Shown piece by piece: positions 52,769 to 61,129 of a stretch of DNA of 64,000 nucleotides. How positions within the stretch are numbered: the first letter of the stretch is position 1; each line of letters begins with the position of its first letter. The position numbers were made by a program, and so were the translations under genes. This DNA comes from DATGKG01 sp963851325 (GTDB lineage: Bacteria > Desulfobacterota > Binatia > Binatales > Binataceae). The notes below the pieces were generated by a model. It was given only the letters and a program-made list of their open reading frames with translations, did no database searches and was not told the origin of the DNA. The DNA is taken from NCBI GenBank assembly GCA_963851325.1, contig CAWKOR010000001.1, positions 3,038,001 through 3,102,000 on the forward strand. The letters run 5' to 3'.

Positions 52769-53302
52769 GTGACAGCGCTAAAATCGCAAGATCTGGTAGT
52801 TCTGCTTAAACTCTTTGCTTGCCCTGGGAAACGTCCCAGCTATGCGCAGCTTGCGATGGAATTGTTTATGAGCCCGTCGGAAGTTCATATGTCGGTCCAG
52901 CGCGCGCGCGCAGCCAGGCTGATTCAAGGATCCAAAGGCGCGGAAAGACCGAGCGACAAGGCACTCGAAGAATTCCTGGTGCACGGAGTAAAATATGCTT
53001 TCCCGGCACAGCCAGGACCCATTGTGCGTGGAATTCCGACCGCTTCGGCCGCGGCGCCGCTCAATCGCAAAATAACCCAGGAAAATCCGGCTCCCGTGTG
53101 GCCCTACGAAGCCGGGACCCAGCGAGGCTATGCGGTTACGCCGCTGCACAAAAATGTACCGCGGGCCGCGCTGCTGGATGGGCGTCTCTACCAGATGCTC
53201 GCACTTGTCGACGCGATTCGGGTCGGAGGAGCGCGCGAACGCGAACTCGCGAGACGCGAATTAGCAGGTCGGCTGAGAGCGCGAAATGGAACCGCGCTCT
53301 AG
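52769..53302 (+). CDS. winged-helix-like DNA-binding protein paired with a nucleotidyltransferase
   Basis: The 177 residues start at GTG 52769. KLFACPGKRPSYAQLAMELF followed by MSPSEVHMSVQRARAARLI looks like a winged-helix DNA-reading domain (residues about 12-55). The middle is a proline-rich linker and the C-terminus an Arg/Glu-rich helix. It overlaps the start of the next gene by 17 bp, a sign of translational coupling. By analogy with AbiEi/AbiEii it is probably an antitoxin-regulator, but it is not AbiEi by sequence. Its family is not known to me. Confidence 0.72.
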   Translation: MTALKSQDLVVLLKLFACPGKRPSYAQLAMELFMSPSEVHMSVQRARAARLIQGSKGAERPSDKALEEFLVHGVKYAFPAQPGPIVRGIPTASAAAPLNRKITQENPAPVWPYEAGTQRGYAVTPLHKNVPRAALLDGRLYQMLALVDAIRVGGARERELARRELAGRLRARNGTAL

Positions 53303-53978
53303 TACCGACCTGCTGGAAGCGGTGGCGGCAAAGTTGAGCCTACTCCTCCCCGAAGTGGTATTTGTGGGCGGGTGTACGACGCAATTGTTAATCACCGACC
53401 CTGCCGCTACGCCTGCACGCATGTCAGATGATGTCGATATGATCGTCGAAGCATCCTCGTACGCTGAGTATTCGGAGTTTTCCGAACGGTTGCAGGGTCT
53501 GGGATTTTCGGAGGATTCAAGCGACGGAGCTCCGATCTGCCGATGGACTTTGGGCGGCATGAAGTTAGATGTCTTGCCGACCGATGCGAAGACCCTTGGC
53601 TTCTCAAGTCGCTGGTACAAGGAGGCTGTTACCCACGCCCAGACGGTTTCACTGGGAAACCTGCAACTGCGGGTTGTCACTCCCCCATACTTCCTGGCAA
53701 CCAAGCTGGAGGCGCTCAAAGGACGGGGCAAGCAAGACTATCTCGCGAGCCGAGACCTTGAGGACATTGTTGCAGTAATCGATGGCCGCCCAACGATTCT
53801 TCAGGAAGTTAATGCCTCGAACAAAGAAGTTCGAGCATTTCTGCGCGCCGAAGTTGGCAGGCTTTTGAAAATTCGTGCATTTATCGAGGCACTGCCTGCT
53901 CACGTTGCGGGAGACGAAGTTAGCCAAAAGCGAATTCCAGGTATTCTCGCCACTCTCAAGTCGCTCAGCGACAACTAA
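53286..53978 (+). CDS. AbiEii-like nucleotidyltransferase, putative toxin
   Basis: The 230 residues show a nucleotidyltransferase fold near the N-terminus: EVVFVGGCTTQLLITD, then MSDDVDMIVEA with the D-x-D pair. ICRWTLGGMKLDVLPTDAKT supplies a third Asp, and YFLATKLEALKGRGKQDYLA matches the AbiEii/MNT C-terminal helix. Such proteins add nucleotides to tRNA or other targets and arrest growth; that activity is inference. Codon use is less GC-rich than that of its neighbours. Confidence 0.78.
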   Translation: MEPRSSTDLLEAVAAKLSLLLPEVVFVGGCTTQLLITDPAATPARMSDDVDMIVEASSYAEYSEFSERLQGLGFSEDSSDGAPICRWTLGGMKLDVLPTDAKTLGFSSRWYKEAVTHAQTVSLGNLQLRVVTPPYFLATKLEALKGRGKQDYLASRDLEDIVAVIDGRPTILQEVNASNKEVRAFLRAEVGRLLKIRAFIEALPAHVAGDEVSQKRIPGILATLKSLSDN

Positions 53979-54071
53979 CAGGAAAGCTAAACCCCCTCGC
54001 GCGCGAGCCAGGATACCTCTCAAAGTAGTCCGTTGCATAATGTCCCGGATCAGCCCACGACCCGGATGCAG

Positions 54072-55568
54072 CTATCTGGCAGCCCTCAACGTTCCACTCT
54101 GGTCGGCGCAAACTTCCATCGTGAGGTCGTAGGTTGCGTGCAGTCCCCGATTGAAGTTTTCGAGCGAGAGGCGCTCGTCAACCCCGTGGATGCCGCCGGC
54201 GTCGTTGTCCTTCAGCACCAGCGGTACGAAGCCGTAGGTGGGGACGCCGCGCGCGCGCAGAAATCGCGAATCGGTGACCGCAGTGGTCATCGACGGCGCG
54301 AAGCCGGTTCCTTCGAAGTCGGTGCTGATGACCTTCGCGATCGCATCCCACAGTTCACCCGACGCTGGTGATGGTTTCGCCTTGATGGGTTTCAGGCGCA
54401 CCTCGACCTGGATGCGCGGACCGAGCGCCGCCTTAACCTCGCGAATGAATTTGTTCGGATCGGTGTCTGGAAGTAGGCGGCAATCGACATCCGCCTCGGC
54501 ATGCGAGGGGATCACATTCACCTTGTTGCCGGCTGAAATGATGGTGAGCGAAATCGTATCGCGAAGCGACGCTTGCATGCTCGGCGCCGACAGCGGTCCG
54601 CGCGCCGCGATATCCAGCATGTAGGGCCAGTTCAGATGAGTGAGTTCGAATGACGCGGGGAACGGCTCGGAGGGCCCATCGCGCAGAAAGCTTCGCGCGA
54701 CGATCGGCTCAAGGCGCGCAGGCCGCGCCGCTGCCATCGCCATCAGTCGCGAGAGCGCGCCGACCAGAAGCTGGTTGGGATTGTCGGGATTGGGCAGCGA
54801 CGCATGACCCGAGGTTCCTTTGGCGATGAGATGCAGCCACAACGGTGCTTTCTCGGTCACCGCGATCCCGAAACCTGCCCTATGAGAACCGAACGGATCG
54901 ATGCCGCCGTTGCCGCCTTCATTGATCGCGAACGCGGGATCGATGGATTCAAAGTGGTTGTTCACCATCCAGTGGGTGCCCCATTCGCCGCCCGCTTCCT
55001 CGTCGGGAGTCACCATCATCTCGACTCCGCGATGAAGCCGGATTCCCTGACGCTTGAGCGCGATCATCGTCATCAGGGCCATGATGCCGTGGGCTTTGTT
55101 GTCGATGGTGCCGCGCCCCCAGACGTAGCCATCGGCGAGGTCGGCGCTGAAGGGAGGATGGGTCCATTCGGCTGCGGCGGCGGGAACCACATCGGCGTGC
55201 GACAGAAAGAGCAGCGGTCGCTCGGTAACGGCGCCCGGAATTCGCGCGACCAGCGTAACCAAACCGGGCTTGCTCTCGAAGGTTTCGGTCTCGATGCCCT
55301 CGTGATCGAGCTGCGCCTTCAGATACGCGACTGCGGCAGCGGTGTTGCCCGGAGGATCGGTGGTATCGAACTGGACGTAGCGACGAAAGTATTCGAGCGC
55401 CTCGGCATCGATGGCGCGCCAATCGGGCTCGTTACTCGAAGCCGCAGCCTTGCTTGATGAAGCGGAAGTTTCGTGGGTCGGAAGTGCGTGAGCGGCTGAA
55501 ATCGCAATCGAGAAAAGCGCGAGGGCGATGCCTCGCGCAATGAACCGGCTGATAGTCCGTGACGACAC
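54072..55568 (-). CDS. secreted M20-family metallopeptidase
   Basis: The 498 residues start at GTG 55568. The signal peptide ends about residue 28 (ALFSIAISAAHA). The di-zinc site is visible: LLFLSHADVVPAA (His-x-Asp), WGRGTIDNKAHG (bridging Asp), TPDEEAGGEWG (catalytic Glu and ligand), INEGG and later FAPSMTTAVTDSRFL. The dimerisation domain begins with TSGHASLP. Cargo could be acylated amino acids or dipeptides in the periplasm. Confidence 0.92.
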   Translation of the reverse strand: MSSRTISRFIARGIALALFSIAISAAHALPTHETSASSSKAAASSNEPDWRAIDAEALEYFRRYVQFDTTDPPGNTAAAVAYLKAQLDHEGIETETFESKPGLVTLVARIPGAVTERPLLFLSHADVVPAAAAEWTHPPFSADLADGYVWGRGTIDNKAHGIMALMTMIALKRQGIRLHRGVEMMVTPDEEAGGEWGTHWMVNNHFESIDPAFAINEGGNGGIDPFGSHRAGFGIAVTEKAPLWLHLIAKGTSGHASLPNPDNPNQLLVGALSRLMAMAAARPARLEPIVARSFLRDGPSEPFPASFELTHLNWPYMLDIAARGPLSAPSMQASLRDTISLTIISAGNKVNVIPSHAEADVDCRLLPDTDPNKFIREVKAALGPRIQVEVRLKPIKAKPSPASGELWDAIAKVISTDFEGTGFAPSMTTAVTDSRFLRARGVPTYGFVPLVLKDNDAGGIHGVDERLSLENFNRGLHATYDLTMEVCADQSGTLRAAR

Positions 55569-55763
55569 CTTCGCGCCCCCAACTAAATCCTCGCGCGACC
55601 AGGTTCGTCGTTCACGAAGCCTCTAATGTTTGCCTGAACCGGATTACTGTGTCCAATGCTTCGCTGCTTTGCGCTGGCGTTCTCTCTCCGACGCCCCGTT
55701 TGTCGACCAACCGGCGCTTGGAGGACATCTACGATCGGCGGTTGGCGCCGAATCGATCGCGAA

Positions 55764-57359
55764 CTATTCCATCGCGTGCGAGGCCGGGAGATTGCGGCGG
55801 TCGCGTTGCAGGAACATGAAGGTCGGCACCATCAGCAACATCAACACCGCCAGCATCCGGTAGATGTCGTTGAACGAGAGCATCATCGCCTGACGCTGAA
55901 CCATCCCGTACACCATCATCAAACCTTCGCGATGCCCGCCCATCATTTGTTGCGCGAGGCTGGCGCCACCTGGCATCCGCATCCGCGACAGCGTGAAGGC
56001 GGACACGTGCTCCGCGAGATGGCTCTGATTAACCTGCTGGCGACGAATCAGGAGCGTGGTGAGGTACGAGGTTCCGATCGCTGCGCCGAGGTTGCGGGTA
56101 ACCGAGTAGAGACTTGCCGCACGCTGCATCTTCTGGCGATGCATCGAGGCGAGCGCTGCCGCTGACAGGCCCGGGAAAACCAGCCCGGTTCCGACGCCCT
56201 GCACCACCGTCGGCCAAATGATGTGGAAGGTGTCGGACTGCAGGTTGAGACCCGCCATCGACCACATCGCGTAGGCCACCAGGCAAAACCCGATCGCGAT
56301 GAGAATTCGCGTATCGAAACCGCGCCTTGCCAGCGAACCCAGCACGATCATCGCGAACATGGTGCCAAAGCCGCGCGGCGCCATCACGATTCCGGCCTTC
56401 GACGCGGTGTACCCGAGCAGTTCCTGCATAAAGATGGGGTTCAAGATTCCAGTGCCATAGAGGGTGAAGGTGAGGAAGATGACCAGGGTGACCGGCAGGG
56501 TGAATCGTCGATCAGCCAGGATGGTCAGATCGACGATGGGGTCCTCGATGTTGAGTTCGTTGTAAATCAGGATGGCGAGCGCCGCCAACGCGATCAGCGT
56601 GCTGTAAACAACCCATGGCGCCTGGAACCAATCCGACCGCTCGCCGCGCTCGAGGACGATCTCGCCCACGCCCAGCGAGACTACCAGGCACAGGATGCCG
56701 AGCCAGTCGACGCGCCCGCCTTTGCGCAGCACTTTCATGTAGGGCGGATCTTCCAGGAAGCGGTAGGCCATGAAGATGCCCAACGAGCCGATCGGCACAT
56801 TGATGTAGAAGTTCCAGCGCCAGCTCCAGGTATCAGTGATATATCCGCCGATGGTCGGGCCCATGATGGGAGCGACCATCATGCCGATTCCCCACACCGC
56901 CATAGCCATCATCTGCTCGCGGGGCGGAAAGGTCTCCATCAGCACCGCTTGCGAGATTGGCATCATCGCGGCGCCGGCCGCGCCCTGCAGCAGGCGGAAC
57001 AGCACGATCTGGTCGAGCGATTGCGCGACCCCGCATAGCGCGGACGAGGCCACGAACATCGTGACCGAGGCCATGAAGTAGCGCTTGCGCCCGAATCGCT
57101 CGGCGATCCACCCGGTCATAGGGATCATGATGCCGGCGGCGACCAGGTAGCTGGTGACGACCCATGCGATCTCGTCGACGCTGGCGGAAAAGCTGCCCTG
57201 CATGTGCGGCAGCGAGACGTTAACGATCGAGCTATCGAGAACTTCGAGGATGGTGCCGAGCATCACCGAGAAGGCGATGATCCATTTGCGCGCGGAGGAG
57301 TACTCGTAATGTTCGAGAGAGGGGTGGTCCTCGAGCGCTGATTTTGGAGTGGCAGCCAT
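55764..57359 (-). CDS. DHA2-family MFS drug exporter (EmrB/QacA type)
   Basis: The 531 residues have 14 predicted helices. The start of the first helix is KWIIAFSVMLGTILEVLDSS, followed by IVNVSLPHMQGSFSAS. Motif C-like sequence (MAVWGIGMMVAPIMGPTIGG) and motif A (GWIAERFGRKRYFM) are clear. It exports drugs or lipids with H+ antiport; an inner-membrane partner protein (EmrA) is not adjacent. No regulator is directly attached. Confidence 0.93.
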   Translation of the reverse strand: MAATPKSALEDHPSLEHYEYSSARKWIIAFSVMLGTILEVLDSSIVNVSLPHMQGSFSASVDEIAWVVTSYLVAAGIMIPMTGWIAERFGRKRYFMASVTMFVASSALCGVAQSLDQIVLFRLLQGAAGAAMMPISQAVLMETFPPREQMMAMAVWGIGMMVAPIMGPTIGGYITDTWSWRWNFYINVPIGSLGIFMAYRFLEDPPYMKVLRKGGRVDWLGILCLVVSLGVGEIVLERGERSDWFQAPWVVYSTLIALAALAILIYNELNIEDPIVDLTILADRRFTLPVTLVIFLTFTLYGTGILNPIFMQELLGYTASKAGIVMAPRGFGTMFAMIVLGSLARRGFDTRILIAIGFCLVAYAMWSMAGLNLQSDTFHIIWPTVVQGVGTGLVFPGLSAAALASMHRQKMQRAASLYSVTRNLGAAIGTSYLTTLLIRRQQVNQSHLAEHVSAFTLSRMRMPGGASLAQQMMGGHREGLMMVYGMVQRQAMMLSFNDIYRMLAVLMLLMVPTFMFLQRDRRNLPASHAME

Positions 57360-57475
57360 TCGGCTTGTAGAAGTTATTTGATCGATGGCCGACTATGCAA
57401 AACAATCTGCTAGCCTGAACGGAAGGATCCAGTCACTAACGGCGAGTGGCGTGAGGTTGCTAGCGGAGGCATTAT

Positions 57476-57868
57476 TTGAGGATGAACGAGCGGCGCGACT
57501 TCGCTACAATTCGTAGCATGGTAAGTCTGGACGACTTCCTCCAGCGCGCGAAACGACTGAAGAGGTCGGAACTGCTCCGATTGATCGGTAAGCTGGAGGA
57601 GTATTTGTCCTCGTCCAATGGCGGATTGACTCGCTCGGGATTGCCGCAGAACGGCGAGGTGAAAAAGAAGGTCGCAGCCGGCAAAACTGACCCAGCGCGC
57701 GTTCCCCGACGTTCCCGCAAGGGCCATAATCGAGCCCCATTAATCCGGCAACCGCTGTATTCCGGATTGTTGTCTCTATCTGGCGCCGCGCGCACCTCAC
57801 ACACCGACGTTTCCCGCAACAAGTACAAACACCTCGCCGATATCTACGCCACCAAACCCATTCGGTGA
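57476..57868 (+). CDS. putative antitoxin of a PIN-domain pair
   Basis: The 130-residue frame begins with TTG 57476, with GGAGG six bases upstream; ATG 57482 or 57518 are alternatives. The N-terminal helix SLDDFLQRAKRLKRSELLRL is a likely DNA- or toxin-binding part. The C-terminal SHTDVSRNKYKHLADIYA resembles tails of VapB-like proteins that insert into PIN toxins. The stop overlaps the PIN gene start (GTGA). The middle is basic and poorly conserved-looking. Confidence 0.72.
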   Translation: MRMNERRDFATIRSMVSLDDFLQRAKRLKRSELLRLIGKLEEYLSSSNGGLTRSGLPQNGEVKKKVAAGKTDPARVPRRSRKGHNRAPLIRQPLYSGLLSLSGAARTSHTDVSRNKYKHLADIYATKPIR

Positions 57869-58275
57869 GGCGCGTCTTCGTCGACACCAGCGGTTTCTTC
57901 GCCCTCTTGGCCCGTGACGACGTGAACCACGAGCGTGCGCAAGAGCTATTCGAACGGGCCGCGCGGGAACGATGGCGTCTAATGACCACGAATATCGTCA
58001 TCTTTGAAACACATGCGCTTCTTCTCAATCGAGTGCGGTCCGGCCGCGAAGTTGCTCTCGCATTTCTCGATAGATTCCGAAATGATCAGGTCCAACTGAT
58101 CCGATTTCGCCAAGTCGACACAGACAAGGCGATCGCAATACTCCGGTCGCATCGCGACAAGAAGTACTCCCTTTGCGATGCATACAGCTTTGCGGTTATG
58201 GAACGCCTCGGGCTTGAAGGTGCGATTACTTTTGATCGCGACTTCCGAACTTACGGCCGGTTTGCGATCTTGTAA
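57865..58275 (+). CDS. PIN-domain ribonuclease toxin (VapC type)
   Basis: The 136-residue protein starts with GTG 57865. The PIN fold is complete: VFVDTSGFFALLARDD (first Asp), TTNIVIFETHALL (Glu), KKYSLCDAYSFAVMERL (Asp) and ITFDRDFRTYG (last Asp). These four acidic residues hold the metals for tRNA or rRNA cleavage in VapC-like toxins. It overlaps its partner by 4 bp. Confidence 0.9.
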   Translation: MRRVFVDTSGFFALLARDDVNHERAQELFERAARERWRLMTTNIVIFETHALLLNRVRSGREVALAFLDRFRNDQVQLIRFRQVDTDKAIAILRSHRDKKYSLCDAYSFAVMERLGLEGAITFDRDFRTYGRFAIL

Positions 58276-58326
58276 CGCCCGCGCACGAGCATCGAAAGAT
58301 CTGGTCAGCTACCAATCACGAACATC

Positions 58327-58731
58327 TCAGGCGAGTTCGGCTTTGCGGAGGGTCAGCATGACCGCCGCGCCGGACGATACGCCGACCGCCACGATGATGT
58401 AGATAATCCAGAAGCCGAGCGGTGGCATCTCCGCAGTGCCATGAACCCGGATGGTGAACATCAAGAGGTTGATGATCACGTAAGTGGCATAGAAGTGCGC
58501 GATCGGAAGCGCGAACCTCTTCATCGTGAAGATGCCGTACGCCAATAGCGCCAGCGTGATCCCGAACAGCGGGGCGATGATCGTATTGGGCATGCCGGTC
58601 AGTTTCTTGCCGAAGAAAACGAACCCGACGTTGGGGCTCATCTGCAATGGTTTGGAGAAATTGGACACCGCCATCAATCCCAAGGCGATCGCGAAGATCG
58701 TCAGCAGCATCCCTCGATTTTTTCGCTCCAC
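58327..58731 (-). CDS. four-helix membrane protein, function unknown
   Basis: The 134-residue protein has four predicted membrane helices: MLLTIFAIALGLMAVSNFS, TIIAPLFGITLALLAYGIF, IAHFYATYVIINLLMFTI and FWIIYIIVAVGVSSGAAVML. It has no recognised motif and ends in a short Arg/Lys tail. It sits alone between the PIN module and the nitronate-monooxygenase gene, on the minus strand. Confidence 0.7.
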   Translation of the reverse strand: MERKNRGMLLTIFAIALGLMAVSNFSKPLQMSPNVGFVFFGKKLTGMPNTIIAPLFGITLALLAYGIFTMKRFALPIAHFYATYVIINLLMFTIRVHGTAEMPPLGFWIIYIIVAVGVSSGAAVMLTLRKAELA

Positions 58732-58788
58732 GGCAGACTCCCCCGCTATCTGGTTCCCGGATTGTAGATGCGCATTCTTACCCGCGCA

Positions 58789-59814
58789 CTATGCCGCACG
58801 CGAGGCCTGCTCGCGGCGACCCGCAAAGCGCTCGGCCAGGACCGCGCGCGCCTCGTCCATCACATCGCGAACAATCTTGCCCGCGGGCTCGATGGAATCG
58901 ATGAGGCCCGCGCTCTGACCACATGCGAGGCCACCCTCTTCGACTTTGCCCTCATAGCGCGCGATCTCGGCCAACGGGAATCCATAGTTCATCGATTGAA
59001 GCGGGAACGGTTTGATCTCCGCCTCGCGCCCGACCCATGACTCGGTGAACTTGTTGCGCACCAGCCGGCACGGCTTGCCCGAATGGCATCGCGTGATGGT
59101 GGTCCCTTCCTCATCGATCTCGACGATGCGGTTCTTGTAGTTTGAATGCGCATAAGACTCGACCGATGCCACGAAGCGGCTGCCCATCCAGATGCCCTCG
59201 GCGCCCAGCGCGATCGAGGCCACCAGGCCGCGGCCATCGGCGATACCACCTGCGGCGAGGACCGGGACACGCACTGCATCGACGACCTCCGGCACCAGCG
59301 CCATCGTACCGACCCGGCCGGTGTGCCCTCCGGCCTCGTGGCCTTGGGCGATGATGACATCGACACCCGAAGCTTCCAGGCGGCGCGCCTGCTTGACGTT
59401 GCCGCATAGGGACATCACCACGACGCCGTTTTGGTGCGCCTGTTCGATGATGCCGGCCGGGTTGCCGAGCCCCGAAACAATGACTGGGACGCCGGCCTCG
59501 AAGGTGATGTCGATGAGCCGTTGGACATTGGAGCTGTACTTCACGACGGTCGAGTCGGCCTTATCGGCCTTAATTTCGGCAAAAAGAATATCGACGCCAA
59601 ACGGCCGATCAGTGAGATCGCGACAGCGCAGGATTTGCTCCTTTAACTCGTGCGAGCTCATGCTGCCCGACCCGATGCATCCGAGTCCGCCGGCGTTTGA
59701 AACCGCGGCCGCCAGCTCGGCATGTGCGACAAACCCCATCCCCGCTTGGAAGATTGGATATCTTATTCCAAGGCGTTCACAAATGGGCGTATCGAGGGCT
59801 AACTCGAAGTTCAT
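58789..59814 (-). CDS. nitronate monooxygenase / FabK-like FMN protein
   Basis: The 341 residues form an FMN TIM-barrel: RYPIFQAGMGFVAHAELAAA, then AQGHEAGGHTGR with the catalytic-type His. VPVLAAGGIADGRGLVASIA and LGAEGIWMGSRFVAS follow, and RNKFTESW near the end matches family members. It either oxidises alkyl nitronates or reduces enoyl-ACP; sequence by eye does not separate these. The C-terminal 25 residues are basic. Confidence 0.9.
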   Translation of the reverse strand: MNFELALDTPICERLGIRYPIFQAGMGFVAHAELAAAVSNAGGLGCIGSGSMSSHELKEQILRCRDLTDRPFGVDILFAEIKADKADSTVVKYSSNVQRLIDITFEAGVPVIVSGLGNPAGIIEQAHQNGVVVMSLCGNVKQARRLEASGVDVIIAQGHEAGGHTGRVGTMALVPEVVDAVRVPVLAAGGIADGRGLVASIALGAEGIWMGSRFVASVESYAHSNYKNRIVEIDEEGTTITRCHSGKPCRLVRNKFTESWVGREAEIKPFPLQSMNYGFPLAEIARYEGKVEEGGLACGQSAGLIDSIEPAGKIVRDVMDEARAVLAERFAGRREQASRAA

Positions 59815-60433
59815 AAGACTACCTCATGGACCATCTGGCGCTGTATTACCTGACGCCCCGATCAACGGCATGTGGCAATTTCAATGTCAAGTTGGCGGCG
59901 CCCAATTAATCGATCGTTCAATTATTGCTCCAATTCTACCGGCGCGCTAAACAGGTTAACTGTTCGTAGCGAGTTATGGCCGAAGTCCGATAACAGCGCA
60001 TCGTGTCCCGCCGACTTCCAGGGGACCTGCGCCTAATCCATCGTAGCTGCTGCTTGGTTTGGTTGATGTGGAGTGAGAGCGGGCGAGGTGCTAAAGCGGG
60101 CTGATGGGCTGATGGAACGAGTTGTAGCGCATGGCGCGAATAGGTTGCGGCGCTTTCCAGATAACCGGCCCCAGTGCCGACCGAGCTACGTATCCATACG
60201 TTTCTGTGGTACACGCCGCGCCGAGTTTTCATGGTCATAACTCGGCGCGTTTTTGTTATAATTCCCAAGATGGTTCGGGTGATTGTTCTAACCGGGTAAG
60301 CACTCGGATTCGCGACCCACACGCATCTGACCGGCGGCTGGCGGGAGCACAGCGCGGCATCGATCTCCGCGGGGGGCGGGGGAGCGACGCCGGCTATGGA
60401 CTCCATTTTGTTCAGACCTATGGAGGATAGCAC
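59815..60433. other. 619-bp gene-free region containing an orphan intrinsic terminator
   Basis: No convincing gene is present. The long minus-strand frame 59936-60469 has the composition of noise. A strong plus-strand terminator at 60216-60254 has no protein gene before it. A small RNA ending there is possible, but I could not recognise a known RNA family. An imperfect palindrome TTAATCGATCGTTCAA is at 59906-59921. Confidence 0.5.
60216..60254 (+). terminator. strong intrinsic terminator without an upstream ORF
   Basis: CGCGCCGAGTT (60216-60226) pairs perfectly over 11 bp with AACTCGGCGCG (60238-60248) around an 11-base loop. A TTTTTGTT tail follows. This is a textbook rho-independent terminator on the plus strand. 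Confidence 0.8.
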
Positions 60434-61129
60434 TTGCGAAACGGCCCCTTGGTTCACAGAAACGCCCAAGTCTCGCGCGCGATTCAGGGTGCTCCCTCCC
60501 CACTGGAACGCCTCGCCGCCCTAAGCGCACTGGCCGATCGCCGACCGACCCGGGCGCCGATGGCCGGACCGGTTTGGGAATCGTCGCGGCTCTACCTTGG
60601 AAGCCGCCTGCCCATCAATTTACGGCATTTTTTAGCGGAACAACTGGGACCCTCGATGCGGGTCGAGAGCGACAGTATCGTCGCCTTGAAACCGCGCTCC
60701 GGCGCAGTCCTGATGCGCGATCTGGCCCGCGCCATCCGCCGTTTTTCGGCCGAACGCGCCCGTCAGGTGTGGTCCGAATGCGCCATCGGCATCGCAAGGT
60801 TGCATACCGAGTTCTTCCGCGCACCGGCTGACGAGCGCTGTCCGGTGATCCTCTGCCTCCGCTGCGCATGTATCGGGGCGGGCCCGCTGGATGAACATGG
60901 CGGGCGCAATTGCCTGCCGGTGAATCTGGACTCCGCCATCAAGGATTTCGCCACCACCAAAAGCTCCGAACGACCCACTGCCGCTCCCGACCCGATTTTA
61001 CAAGCAATAGAAAACTTCCGATTGGCCCGCGAGGCCGCTGAGTTACCGCATCAGGATCTGGACTGCTTCGTCTCCAATGGCCAACTGGTCTTCACCTGGC
61101 GACCGCTGCCCGACGGTCCGGTTCTCTGA
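60434..61129 (+). CDS. hypothetical protein, TTG start
   Basis: The 231-residue frame starts at TTG 60434, with GGAGG seven bases upstream. The N-terminal 45 residues are Pro/Arg/Ala-rich. The middle is helical (LPINLRHFLAEQLGPSM; RDLARAIRRFSAERARQVW), and a cysteine cluster CPVILCLRCACIGAG lies near residue 137. The C-terminus reads LVFTWRPLPDG. No family is recognised. The stop is inside the open frame of the downstream glycosyltransferase, overlapping by about 50 bp. Confidence 0.55.
   Translation: MRNGPLVHRNAQVSRAIQGAPSPLERLAALSALADRRPTRAPMAGPVWESSRLYLGSRLPINLRHFLAEQLGPSMRVESDSIVALKPRSGAVLMRDLARAIRRFSAERARQVWSECAIGIARLHTEFFRAPADERCPVILCLRCACIGAGPLDEHGGRNCLPVNLDSAIKDFATTKSSERPTAAPDPILQAIENFRLAREAAELPHQDLDCFVSNGQLVFTWRPLPDGPVL

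Noticed and set aside
59906..59921. Imperfect palindrome TTAATCGATCGTTCAA as a TetR-type operator
   Set aside because: Only 12 of 16 positions are symmetric and no TetR gene is nearby.
59936..60469. 177-codon minus frame in the gene-free region
   Set aside because: Composition is Arg/Ser-rich with no motif, it crosses a plus-strand terminator, and no ribosome-binding site is clear.
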